A stretch of DNA of 12,673 nt from Solirubrobacteraceae bacterium (GTDB lineage Bacteria > Actinomycetota > Thermoleophilia > Solirubrobacterales > Solirubrobacteraceae): assembly GCA_025935735.1 (NCBI GenBank), contig JAICUS010000117.1, forward strand, positions 1-12,673, given 5' to 3'. This document shows positions 1-6,192 of the stretch, in pieces (position 1 is the first letter of the stretch; each line of letters opens with the position of its first letter). The notes under the pieces are model-generated. The model did not search any database, was not told the DNA's origin, and saw only the letters and a list, made by a program, of their open reading frames with translations. The position numbers and the translations under genes were made by a program.

Positions 1-523
1 CCGAGCGGGCCAGCGCGTCCGTGAGGTAGCCCGCGTTCATGTGCAGCAGGGCGCGCGCGAGCGGCCGCGGCTCGAGCGTGTAGTGGCCGTTCTCCACGCC
101 CTGCGCCAGCATCGTCGCGCTGCTCTCCACCGAGCGCTCGAACGCGGCGCGGTAGGCGCGCTCGACCGCCGGGTCGTGGTGGGAGGCCTCCTCGACGGCG
201 GCGAGGAGGTGCCCGTGCTCGGCCCACAGGTCGACGCCGCGGGCGAGCATCGCGCGCAGGACCTCCGGCGCCTCCGGGTGCTCGGCCGAGTAGGCGACAT
301 CCTCGGCGTCGGCCACCGCCTCGTCGAGCAGGCTCAGGACGACGTCGGCCAGGCTGTCGAAGTGGCGGTAGAAGACGGTCCGGGCGAGGCCGGCCCGCGC
401 CATGACGGCCTCGACGGTCAGCGAGCGGAACGGGCGGTCGCGCAGGAGCGCCGAGGTCGCGGCGACGATCCGCCGCCGCGCCTCCTCTCGCGGCACCCGA
501 CTTTGTGACACTCGACTTGACAC
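1..523 (-). CDS. TetR-family transcriptional regulator (3' end cut by window edge)
   Basis: The minus-strand reading frame gives 174 residues before the window ends. Residues about 13-60 form the usual TetR DNA-binding head, with the helix-turn-helix in LTVEAVMARAGLARTVFYRHF (residues 36-56), and the rest is the helical ligand/dimer domain, still open at the edge. Three in-frame GTG codons could start it (523, 511, 496). I choose 523 because a TACTTT hexamer lies 8 bases before it, matching the leaderless arrangement of other genes here; 496 would give a more usual N-terminus (PREEARRRI just after it), so the start is uncertain. It diverges from the SRPBCC gene at 589, and palindromes in the shared gap suggest it represses itself and that gene. 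Ligand unknown. Confidence 0.9.
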   Translation of the reverse strand, partial: MSSRVSQSRVPREEARRRIVAATSALLRDRPFRSLTVEAVMARAGLARTVFYRHFDSLADVVLSLLDEAVADAEDVAYSAEHPEAPEVLRAMLARGVDLWAEHGHLLAAVEEASHHDPAVERAYRAAFERSVESSATMLAQGVENGHYTLEPRPLARALLHMNAGYLTDALARS

Positions 524-535
524 CGTGTCGCAAAG
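501..535. repeat. Imperfect 11-bp inverted repeat at the tetR start, candidate operator
   Basis: CTTTGTGACAC (501-511) is matched on the opposite strand by GTGTCGCAAAG (525-535) with one mismatch and a 13-base spacer. Inside it, GACAC-C-GTGTC (519-529) is a smaller perfect palindrome. Both share the GTGAC/GTGTC core with the better palindrome at 546-562, so this may be a second, weaker TetR binding site. It covers the proposed tetR start codons. Binding is inferred from symmetry and position only. Confidence 0.4.
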
Positions 536-537
536 TA
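532..537 (-). promoter_or_regulatory. Putative -10 element (TACTTT) of the tetR gene
   Basis: On the minus strand TACTTT is followed by 8 bases and then GTG at 523. That is the spacing at which transcription would begin at or next to the start codon, giving a leaderless message. The -35 region for this promoter would fall in the palindrome at 546-562, so a repressor bound there would block it. Confidence 0.4.
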
Positions 538-545
538 TGGCACGC

Positions 546-562
546 TGTGACGCAGCGTCACA
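546..562. promoter_or_regulatory. Perfect 17-bp palindrome, probable TetR operator
   Basis: TGTGACGC-A-GCGTCACA is perfectly symmetric around position 554. It lies between the divergent tetR and SRPBCC genes, 27 bp before the SRPBCC start and just downstream of a weak plus-strand -10-like TATGGC (536-541). TetR proteins commonly bind such short palindromes in their own divergent promoter, so this is the first site to test. Size and location are seen; the bound protein is inferred. Confidence 0.6.
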
Positions 563-588
563 ACTCCTTCCTCCCCAGGAGCTCCCGC

Positions 589-1047
589 ATGAAGCCGATC
601 ACAGTCTCCACCGTCGTCGACCGTCCCCGCGAGGAGGTCTACGAGTACCTCGACGTGCTGGCCAACCACGAGGCCTTCACCGACCACTTCCTCACGGACT
701 GGTCCGTGTCCGGGCCGGCGTCCGGCGTCGGCGCGAGGGTCCGCGTGAAGGCCAAGGCGCCCGGCGCGGACACGTGGATCGACATCGAGGTCATCGAGGC
801 CAAGGCGCCCGAGCGGACCGTCGAGAACGCGACCAGCGCCGGCGGCAAGCGCCGGACGTGCGGCACCTACACGCTGACCGAGCTGCCGGGGCACCGCACC
901 CTGGTCGAGTTCGAGTTCGGCTACCTGTCCGCGCCCGCCCTCGAGCGCCCCGCGCTGCCGCTGATGCGCCCGTGGCTGCGCCGGGCCAACGAGAAGGCGA
1001 TGGAGCGCCTCGCCGAGCAGCTCGCCCCCGTAGGCTCCGCCGCCTGA
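589..1047 (+). CDS. SRPBCC (START/polyketide-cyclase-like) family protein
   Basis: A 152-residue protein beginning ITVSTVVDRPREEVYEYLDV, which is the typical first strand and helix of an SRPBCC helix-grip fold (hydrophobic ligand-binding cavity). Later strands follow (GARVRVKAKAP, WIDIEVIEA, GTYTLTEL, RTLVEFEFGY), and the long C-terminal helix is RRANEKAMERLAEQL. The ATG at 589 is fixed by AGGAG at 577-581. Its length is normal for the family. It has no visible signal peptide or membrane segment, so it should be cytoplasmic. It diverges from a TetR regulator and shares the palindromic gap, so it is likely the regulator's target; its stop overlaps the start of the HAD gene. The exact ligand or reaction cannot be read from sequence. 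Confidence 0.88.
   Translation: MKPITVSTVVDRPREEVYEYLDVLANHEAFTDHFLTDWSVSGPASGVGARVRVKAKAPGADTWIDIEVIEAKAPERTVENATSAGGKRRTCGTYTLTELPGHRTLVEFEFGYLSAPALERPALPLMRPWLRRANEKAMERLAEQLAPVGSAA
1031..1036 (+). promoter_or_regulatory. Putative internal -10 element (TAGGCT) before the HAD gene
   Basis: TAGGCT lies inside the last codons of the SRPBCC gene and is followed by 7 bases and the CTG at 1044. The same TAGGCT-N7-start layout is found at the methyltransferase gene (11027), which supports both the promoter and the CTG start. No good -35 is visible. Confidence 0.35.
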
Positions 1048-1682
1048 ACCAGGCAGCGGTCATCTTCGACTGCGACGGCACGCTGGTCGACTCCGAGCCG
1101 CTGGCCGGGGCCGCATGGCGGCGTGCCGTCGCCCCCTACGGCTACGAGATCACCGACGCCGACCTTGCCGCCTGCGTGGGCAGCCCGTACGCCCGCACGC
1201 ACGCCTACTTCGCCGCGCGGGCGGCCGGGCTGCCGGACCCGTCCGCGTTCTGGCCGGAGGTCTCGCGCAAGCTCTACGCGCTGCTGGACACGCAGCTGAC
1301 GCCGTTCGACGACGCGCTGGAGACGCTCGCGGAGCTCGCCAGACGCGACATCCCCGTCGCCGTCGCGTCCTCGTCGCCGCGCGAGCGGCTGGACCGCACG
1401 CTGGCGCGCGTGGGCCTCGCGTTCGGCGTCACTGTCGCCGGCGACGAGATCGAGCACGGCAAGCCCGCGCCGGACATGTTCCTGGAGGCGGCGCGGCGGC
1501 TCGGCGTCCCGCCGGAGCGCTGCGCGGTGGTCGAGGACTCGCCGCCCGGCGTGCAGGCCGGCATCGCCGCGGGCATGCCCACGCTCGGCGTCTGCCGCGT
1601 CCCCGGCACGGAGCACACCCTCGCCGCCGCCGACCGGGTCGTCGACCGCGTGAGCGCCACCGCGATCCTCTCGCTGCTGTGA
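1044..1682 (+). CDS. HAD-superfamily hydrolase, subfamily IA (phosphatase/phosphoglucomutase-like)
   Basis: 212 residues if started at the CTG at 1044, giving NQAAVIFDCDGTLVDSE, exactly where family members begin. All four HAD motifs are present: nucleophile D9 and acid D11 in DCDGTLVDS, motif II in AVASSSPRERL (about 106-116), Lys140 in EHGKPAPDMF, and acidic E164/D165 in VVEDSPPGVQAG. A helical cap lies between motifs I and II (about 20-85), as in beta-phosphoglucomutase-like and small phosphatase members. There is no ATG, GTG or TTG near the right place: the frame is open far upstream, but that part overlaps the SRPBCC gene and has no family content. The stop lies 13 bases before the aminotransferase start, with a hairpin across the junction. 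It is probably a cytosolic phosphomonoesterase or phosphosugar mutase; substrate unknown. Confidence 0.88.
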   Translation: MNQAAVIFDCDGTLVDSEPLAGAAWRRAVAPYGYEITDADLAACVGSPYARTHAYFAARAAGLPDPSAFWPEVSRKLYALLDTQLTPFDDALETLAELARRDIPVAVASSSPRERLDRTLARVGLAFGVTVAGDEIEHGKPAPDMFLEAARRLGVPPERCAVVEDSPPGVQAGIAAGMPTLGVCRVPGTEHTLAAADRVVDRVSATAILSLL

Positions 1683-1690
1683 GAGGATCG
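1663..1690 (+). promoter_or_regulatory. Hairpin burying the ribosome binding site of the PLP enzyme gene
   Basis: CGATCCTCTC (1663-1672) and GAGAGGATCG (1681-1690) are perfectly complementary over 10 bp with an 8-base loop. The 3' arm contains GAGAGG (1681-1686), the only Shine-Dalgarno-like sequence before the GTG at 1696, and the HAD stop TGA (1680-1682) sits at the loop/arm boundary. A ribosome finishing the HAD gene would open the stem, so the layout predicts translational coupling. There is no U-rich tail, so it is not a typical terminator. Confidence 0.6.
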
Positions 1691-1695
1691 GCGGC

Positions 1696-2982
1696 GTGGA
1701 CCCCCTGATCCGCTACGGCGGCGAGTTCTACGAGGAGACGATCGTCCGCGCGAGCGGGTCGTGGCTGGAGACGGCCTCCGGCAAGCGCGTCCTGGACTTC
1801 ACCGCCGGGCAGATCTGCGCCACGATCGGCCACAACCACCCGCGGGTCAGCGACGCGATCCGCCGCGCGCTCGACGAGGTCATCCACCTCAACGCCTGGA
1901 TGCTCTCGCCGCCGGTGCTCGAGCTCGCCGGCGCGCTGGTGGCCACGCTGCCGTCGTCGCTGAGCCGGGCGATGTTCCTCTCCACCGGCGGCGAGTCGAT
2001 CGAGGCCGCTGTGCGGATGGCCAAGCTGCACACCGGCGGCTTCGAGGTGGCGTCGCTCACGCGCTCCTGGCACGGGCTGACCGGCGGCGCGGCCGCGCTG
2101 ACACTGGCCGGCGGCCGGCGCGGCTACGGCCCGGGAATGCCCGGCGCCTTCGCGCTGCCCGCGCCGTACGCGTACCGCTGCCCGGTCCGCCACTGCGACG
2201 GCGCCTGCGACTGCTCCTGCCTGGAGGCCGGCTTCGAGCTCCTCGACCAGGCGTCGGTGGGCGCCCCGGCCGCCGTGGTGGCCGAGCCGGTGCTCTCGGC
2301 CGGCGGCGTGATCGTCCCGCCGCCGGGCTACTTCGCCCGCCTGCTGGAGCTCTCCGAGGAGCGCGAGATGCTGCTCGTGCTCGACGAGTGCCAGACCGGG
2401 CTGGGGCGGCTCGGGACGATGTACGGCTTCGAGGCCTTCGGGATCGTGCCGGACTTCCTCGTGCTGTCCAAGACGCTCGGCGGCGGCGTGCCGATCGGCG
2501 CGGTGGTGACCAGCGCGGCGATCGAGGCCGAGTGTCACGCCCGGGGCTTCATGCACATCACCTCGCACGTGTCCGACCCGCTGCCCGCCGCGGCCGCGCT
2601 CGCCGTGCTCGAGGTGGTGGCCGAGGAGGACCTGCCCGCCCGCGCGGCGCGGCAGGGCGCGCGGCTGCTCGGGCACCTGCGGGAGCTGCAATCCCGCCAC
2701 GAGGCGGTGGGCGACGTGCGGGGCATGGGGCTGCTGTGCGGGATCGAGCTGGTGGAGGACCGCGACTCGCGCCGGCCGGCCGAGGCGCTCGGGCTCGCCT
2801 TGACCGCGGAGTGCGAGGCGCGCGGGCTGTCCATCAACCTCGTCCGCGGCGGCACGGGCGGCGCCGCGAACTGCCTGCGGATGGCGCCGCCGCTGACCAT
2901 CAGCGACGACGAGGTGGATCTCGCCGCGGAGATCCTCGACGCCTCGCTGTCGGCGCTGCCCGCTCGCGCGACTACCTCATGA
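1696..2982 (+). CDS. Class III PLP enzyme, 2,2-dialkylglycine decarboxylase-like aminotransferase
   Basis: A 428-residue fold-type I PLP enzyme. It closely follows the family of Burkholderia 2,2-dialkylglycine decarboxylase, which couples decarboxylation of 2,2-dialkylglycines to amino transfer onto pyruvate. Visible signatures are VRYGG-like LIRYGGEFYEETI at the start, DFTAGQ with Gln39, SWHGLTGGAA with Trp125/His126, AEPVLSAGG (196-204), Asp230 in LVLDECQTG for the PLP ring nitrogen, the Schiff-base Lys259 in LSKTLGGGVP, THVSDPLPAA-like TSHVSDPLPAA (289-299), and Arg395 in LRMAPPLT for the carboxylate. A cysteine-rich loop (Cys162, 167, 171, 173, 175) is inserted before the large-domain core. 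It is cytosolic. GTG 1696 is chosen because GAGAGG lies 9 bases before it and the N-terminus fits. Class III transaminases of other specificity remain possible. Confidence 0.88.
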   Translation: MDPLIRYGGEFYEETIVRASGSWLETASGKRVLDFTAGQICATIGHNHPRVSDAIRRALDEVIHLNAWMLSPPVLELAGALVATLPSSLSRAMFLSTGGESIEAAVRMAKLHTGGFEVASLTRSWHGLTGGAAALTLAGGRRGYGPGMPGAFALPAPYAYRCPVRHCDGACDCSCLEAGFELLDQASVGAPAAVVAEPVLSAGGVIVPPPGYFARLLELSEEREMLLVLDECQTGLGRLGTMYGFEAFGIVPDFLVLSKTLGGGVPIGAVVTSAAIEAECHARGFMHITSHVSDPLPAAAALAVLEVVAEEDLPARAARQGARLLGHLRELQSRHEAVGDVRGMGLLCGIELVEDRDSRRPAEALGLALTAECEARGLSINLVRGGTGGAANCLRMAPPLTISDDEVDLAAEILDASLSALPARATTS

Positions 2983-3007
2983 CTTTTGGCCCGGTTGAGC
3001 GTAGGGT
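2979..3007 (+). promoter_or_regulatory. Putative promoter of the ArsR-type regulator gene
   Basis: ATGACT (2979-2984, four of six matches to TTGACA) and TAGGGT (3002-3007) are separated by 17 bases. Transcription would start near 3014 and leave a short leader carrying the GGAGG at 3021-3025. The -35 overlaps the stop of the PLP enzyme gene. This is a pattern match only. Confidence 0.4.
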
Positions 3008-3031
3008 CTGCAAGAAGCCCGGAGGTTTCGC

Positions 3032-3619
3032 ATGCCCGAACCGCGAACGGATGGTCCGCAGGACCCCGGCGAGCTCGACGAGGGGCTGCTCAAGGCAATC
3101 TCGCACCCGCTGCGTCACCGCCTGCTCAGCATGCTCGACGGGCGCACGGCGAGCCCGAACGAGCTCGCCCGCGAGCTGGGCATGCCGCTGGGGCGGGTGA
3201 GCTACCACATCCGGCTGCTCGCCGACCTCGGCGCGATCGAGCTCGTCGACACCCAGCCGCGGCGGGGAGCGCTGGAGCACTTCTACCGGGCGGTCACGAG
3301 CGCCTGGTTCGGCGAGGGCGACTGGGCGCGGCTGCCGCGGACGGCCCGGCGCGGCATCCTGGGCCACAACCTGCAGCAGATCTTCGACTGGGTGACCGCG
3401 GCGGCGGAGAACGGCGGCTTCGAGCACCCGGCGAGCGAGGTCCTGCGCACGACGCTGACGCTCGACGAGCAGGCCCGCGAGGAGGTGTCGCGCATCGCCC
3501 GCGAGGCGCTCGAGCGCGCCCGCGAGGTCAACGCCGAGGCCGCCCGGCGCCATGCCGCCGGGGACGCGCCGCTGGTCACGACCGAGCTGACGATCCTGCA
3601 TTTCGAGCGCCGCGCGTAG
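3032..3619 (+). CDS. ArsR-type winged-helix transcriptional regulator
   Basis: 195 residues. Residues 17-75 are a winged helix of the ArsR/HTH_20 kind: LLKAISHPLRHRLLSMLDG, then NELARELGMPLGRVSYHIRLLADLGAIELV, in which the recognition helix is around LGRVSYHIRLL. The strand-turn wing is LVDTQPRRGALEHFYRAV, a form common in regulators that lack metal-binding cysteines, and indeed the protein has none. The C-terminal half (95-195) is helical and charged, probably for dimerisation or ligand sensing. ATG 3032 is set by GGAGG at 3021-3025. The MFS gene begins 10 bases after its stop, so it most likely controls that transporter; effector unknown. Confidence 0.9.
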   Translation: MPEPRTDGPQDPGELDEGLLKAISHPLRHRLLSMLDGRTASPNELARELGMPLGRVSYHIRLLADLGAIELVDTQPRRGALEHFYRAVTSAWFGEGDWARLPRTARRGILGHNLQQIFDWVTAAAENGGFEHPASEVLRTTLTLDEQAREEVSRIAREALERAREVNAEAARRHAAGDAPLVTTELTILHFERRA

Positions 3620-3622
3620 CCT
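3617..3622 (+). promoter_or_regulatory. Putative -10 element (TAGCCT) before the MFS gene
   Basis: TAGCCT is followed by 7 bases (GCCGCGG) and ATG 3630. The first three bases are also the stop codon of the regulator gene. The stretch TAGCCTGCCGCG is nearly identical to the one before the methyltransferase gene at 11027 (TAGGCTGCCGCG). No Shine-Dalgarno is present, consistent with a leaderless message from an internal promoter. Confidence 0.45.
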
Positions 3623-3629
3623 GCCGCGG

Positions 3630-5330
3630 ATGGGAGCCACGGGACGCGCGGCCGTGGCCGCGGCGGCGGCGCTGGCGCTGGCGGACGCGTCGATCGTGGC
3701 GCTGGCGCTGCCACCGCTGCTCGTGGAGCTGCACACCACGATCAGCGGCGTGGCGGCGATCGTCGGCGTCTACGCGCTCGTGCTCGCCGTAGGGCTCGTC
3801 GTGGCCGAGCGGCTGCCGCCGCGGCCGGGGGTCGTCGCCGGGGCGCTCGTCGTGTTCGCCGCCGGCTCGGCGCTGTGCGCGGTGGCGGGGTCGCTGGGCG
3901 CGCTGCTGGCCTTCCGCGCCGTCCAGGGCGCGGGAGCGGCGGTCGCGCTCCCGGGCGCGTTCGTCGCGCTGGACGCCGGCGCCTCCGCGGCCGGCCGCCG
4001 GCTCTGGCTCGGCGCCGCGCTGGCCGGCACCGCGGCCGGCCCGGCGCTCGGCGGCGCGCTCACCCAGGCCTTCGACTGGCGGGCGATCTTCGCGATCCAG
4101 GCGCCGATCGCGCTGGTCGCCGCGCTGGCCGCGGCGCGCGTTCCGGCCGCGCGGCCCGCGTCGGCGCCTCCCACGGACGCGCCGCGCGCCGGCTCGCCGC
4201 CCGCGCCGCCGCCTCCCTCACCTGCCGCCGTTCCGTTCGCGCCCGGGCGGACGCGCGCGGTCCTGATGGCCGCGCTCGTGCTCGTCGCCGCGGCCTTCAC
4301 CGCGGTCCTGTTCCTGCTCGTGCTGCAGCTGGTGGCGGGGTTCGCGTACTCCCCGCTGAAGGCCGCCGCCGCGGTGCTCGTGCTGCCGGCCGCGGCGCTC
4401 GTCGCCGGGGGATTGACCAGGCCCACCCACCCCGCGCTGCCGCGGGCGGCGGCCGGGGCGATGCTGGTGACCGGCGGGGCGGCGGCGCTGGCGTTCCTGC
4501 CCACGGCCGGGATCGGCTGGACGGTGCCGCCGCAGGTGCTCGCCGGGGCGGGGATGGGGCTCGCCGTGCCCGCGTTCGCCGGCGGCCTGCTGCCCGAGCG
4601 CACGCCGCGCGACGCGGCCCGGCTGCTGGCCGCGCGCAGCGCCGGGACGGTGCTGGTGCTGGCCATCCTCGCGCCGGTGGCCACGCACGCGCTGGACACC
4701 GCCACGGACCGGGCGGTGCTGCAGGGCACGGCGCTCGTGCTGGACGCGCGGCTGCCGCCGCTGCAGAAGCTCGACCTCGCGCCGGCGCTGCTCGACGGCG
4801 TGCAGACCGAGCGCCCGCGAGCCGGGCTGAAGGCCGCCGTCAACCGCCGGCGCGGCGAGTTCGCGGATCAGGCCGTGGCCTACCGGCAACTGGCGCAAAG
4901 GCTCGACGGCGTCGTGGTGCGGGCGGTGCAGGACGCGTTCCGGGCGGCGTATCTGATCGCCGGCGCGCTCGGGCTGCTGGGCGCCGCGCTGCTCGTGCCG
5001 CGGGCGGTCCGCGCCGCCGTCGGCGTCGCGGCGGCGGCCGCCGTGCTCGTCGTGGCGGTCTACGCGGTCGAGCACGACCGCCGCGCCCCGCCGGAGGTGG
5101 TGCTGCGCGATCCCTGCAAGCCGCGGCCGCTGCCCGACTCCGGCGGGCTGTCCGGCGCGCTCCAGAACCAGGCGCTGAAGCTGCTCGACCGCGCGGCCTG
5201 CCACGCCGGATCCAGCCGCGAGGAGCTCGTGCTCGCGCTGGCCGACCGGGACCGCGCACAGGCCTACCAGCGCCGCTACGGCGTCGACCCGCGCAGCATC
5301 GGCGGGCTGTTCAACCTACTCGGCGGCTGA
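3630..5330 (+). CDS. MFS transporter (DHA2-like) with extracytoplasmic C-terminal tail
   Basis: A 566-residue integral membrane protein. Six helices lie at about 10-32, 42-60, 66-86, 91-112, 125-146 and 150-170, with the MFS drug/H+ antiporter-like RAVQGAGAAVALPGAFVAL in helix 4. A Pro/Ala-rich cytoplasmic linker (172-208) follows, then five helices (about 210-352), a hydrophilic loop (353-435), and two more helices (438-456, 462-480). By this count 13 helices put the last 86 residues outside the cytoplasm. That tail carries Cys496 and Cys524, which could form a disulfide, and has a conserved look (LPDSGGLSG, SSREELVLALAD, YGVDPRSIG). It follows an ArsR-type regulator and probably exports the compound that the regulator senses. 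Helix limits and topology are by eye; substrate unknown. Confidence 0.87.
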   Translation: MGATGRAAVAAAAALALADASIVALALPPLLVELHTTISGVAAIVGVYALVLAVGLVVAERLPPRPGVVAGALVVFAAGSALCAVAGSLGALLAFRAVQGAGAAVALPGAFVALDAGASAAGRRLWLGAALAGTAAGPALGGALTQAFDWRAIFAIQAPIALVAALAAARVPAARPASAPPTDAPRAGSPPAPPPPSPAAVPFAPGRTRAVLMAALVLVAAAFTAVLFLLVLQLVAGFAYSPLKAAAAVLVLPAAALVAGGLTRPTHPALPRAAAGAMLVTGGAAALAFLPTAGIGWTVPPQVLAGAGMGLAVPAFAGGLLPERTPRDAARLLAARSAGTVLVLAILAPVATHALDTATDRAVLQGTALVLDARLPPLQKLDLAPALLDGVQTERPRAGLKAAVNRRRGEFADQAVAYRQLAQRLDGVVVRAVQDAFRAAYLIAGALGLLGAALLVPRAVRAAVGVAAAAAVLVVAVYAVEHDRRAPPEVVLRDPCKPRPLPDSGGLSGALQNQALKLLDRAACHAGSSREELVLALADRDRAQAYQRRYGVDPRSIGGLFNLLGG

Positions 5331-6192
5331 GCGCGGCCCGCAGGTTCCCGCCGGCGGCGTCCAACTGGCGCCGCGCCTCGGCGACCGGCGCGCCGGTGAG
5401 CAGCGCGAGGATCGCCGGCTTGACCTCGCCGCCGGCCTCCCGCAGCGCATCCCGCGCCTCGCCGTCCGAGCAGCCGGTGGCCAGGACGACGATCCGCTCC
5501 GCCCGCGCCGCGAGCTTCGCGTTGCCGGCGCGCAGGTCGACCATCAGGTTCCCGTAGGTCTTGCCGAGGCGGACCATGACCAGCGTCGAGAGCGTGTTCA
5601 GCACCAGCTTCTGCGCCGTCCCCGCCTTCATCCGGGTGGAGCCGGCGATGAACTCGGGCCCGGTGACCGCCTCGATCGCCACGTCCGCCAGCGCGGCCGC
5701 GGGGCTGCCGGGGTTGCTCGCCACGGCGACGGTGGCCGCGCCCGCGGCTCGGGCGTGCCGCAGCGCGCCGAGCACGTACGGTGTGCGGCCGCTCGCGCTG
5801 ATGCCCACCACCGCGTCCGCCGCCGTCACATCGGCCAGCGCCTCCGCGCCCGCCGCCTCGTCGTCCTCGGCGCCCTCGCTCGCCTCGGTGATCGCGGCCG
5901 GGCCGCCGGCGATCACCGCGACGACCCGGTCGGTGCCGAACGTCGGCCCGCACTCGCTCGCGTCCAGGACGCCCATCCGCCCCGCGGTGCCCGCGCCGGC
6001 GTAGACGAGCCGTCCGCCGGTGCGCAGGCGCTCGGCGATCAGGTCGACCGCCGCGGCGATCTCGCCGGCGGCCTCCCGTACGAGTCGTGCGACGGTCGCG
6101 TCCTGGTCGTTGACCAGCTCGACCAGCCGGCGCGTGGGCAGCAGGTCGATGTCCGCCCCCGCCGGGTCGCGCTGCTCGGTCGGCTCGGTCAC
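5311..6192 (-). CDS. murQ: N-acetylmuramic acid 6-phosphate etherase
   Basis: A 293-residue SIS-domain enzyme that splits the lactyl ether of MurNAc-6-phosphate to give GlcNAc-6-phosphate and D-lactate in cell-wall recycling. Family marks are IDLLPTRRLVELVNDQD near the start, GRLVYAGAGTAGRMGVLDASE (catalytic Glu80), GAEDDEAAGAEA (Glu109, matching the second catalytic glutamate of the family), GISASGRTPYVLGALRHAR, FIAGSTRMKAGTAQKLVLNTLST and GKTYGNLMVDL. Length is normal. It starts at GTG 6192, overlapping the kinase stop by 4 bases (GTGA), so it is the second gene of the operon; TACGAT 7 bases upstream may also give it its own leaderless transcript. Its 3' end overlaps the convergent MFS gene by 20 bp. 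The enzyme is cytosolic. Confidence 0.96.
   Translation of the reverse strand: MTEPTEQRDPAGADIDLLPTRRLVELVNDQDATVARLVREAAGEIAAAVDLIAERLRTGGRLVYAGAGTAGRMGVLDASECGPTFGTDRVVAVIAGGPAAITEASEGAEDDEAAGAEALADVTAADAVVGISASGRTPYVLGALRHARAAGAATVAVASNPGSPAAALADVAIEAVTGPEFIAGSTRMKAGTAQKLVLNTLSTLVMVRLGKTYGNLMVDLRAGNAKLAARAERIVVLATGCSDGEARDALREAGGEVKPAILALLTGAPVAEARRQLDAAGGNLRAALSRRVG

Noticed and set aside
402..1043. Upstream extension of the HAD frame, which stays open far into the SRPBCC gene and could be read as one large protein.
   Set aside because: The translated extension is Arg/Pro/Gly-rich low-complexity sequence typical of a GC-rich shadow frame and overlaps the well-supported SRPBCC gene with its own ribosome site.
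1663..1690. Hairpin considered as a rho-independent terminator.
   Set aside because: No U-run follows the stem and the next gene starts 6 bases after it; masking of the ribosome site fits better.
1429..2700. 423-residue open frame on the minus strand opposite the PLP enzyme gene.
   Set aside because: Composition is the Gly/Ala/Arg/His mix expected antisense to a GC-rich gene, no motif is recognisable, and the plus-strand gene has a complete catalytic set.
3875..5557. 560-residue plus-strand frame inside the MFS gene.
   Set aside because: It is Arg/Gly/Ala-rich with no domain; the overlapping frame gives clear transmembrane helices and an MFS motif.
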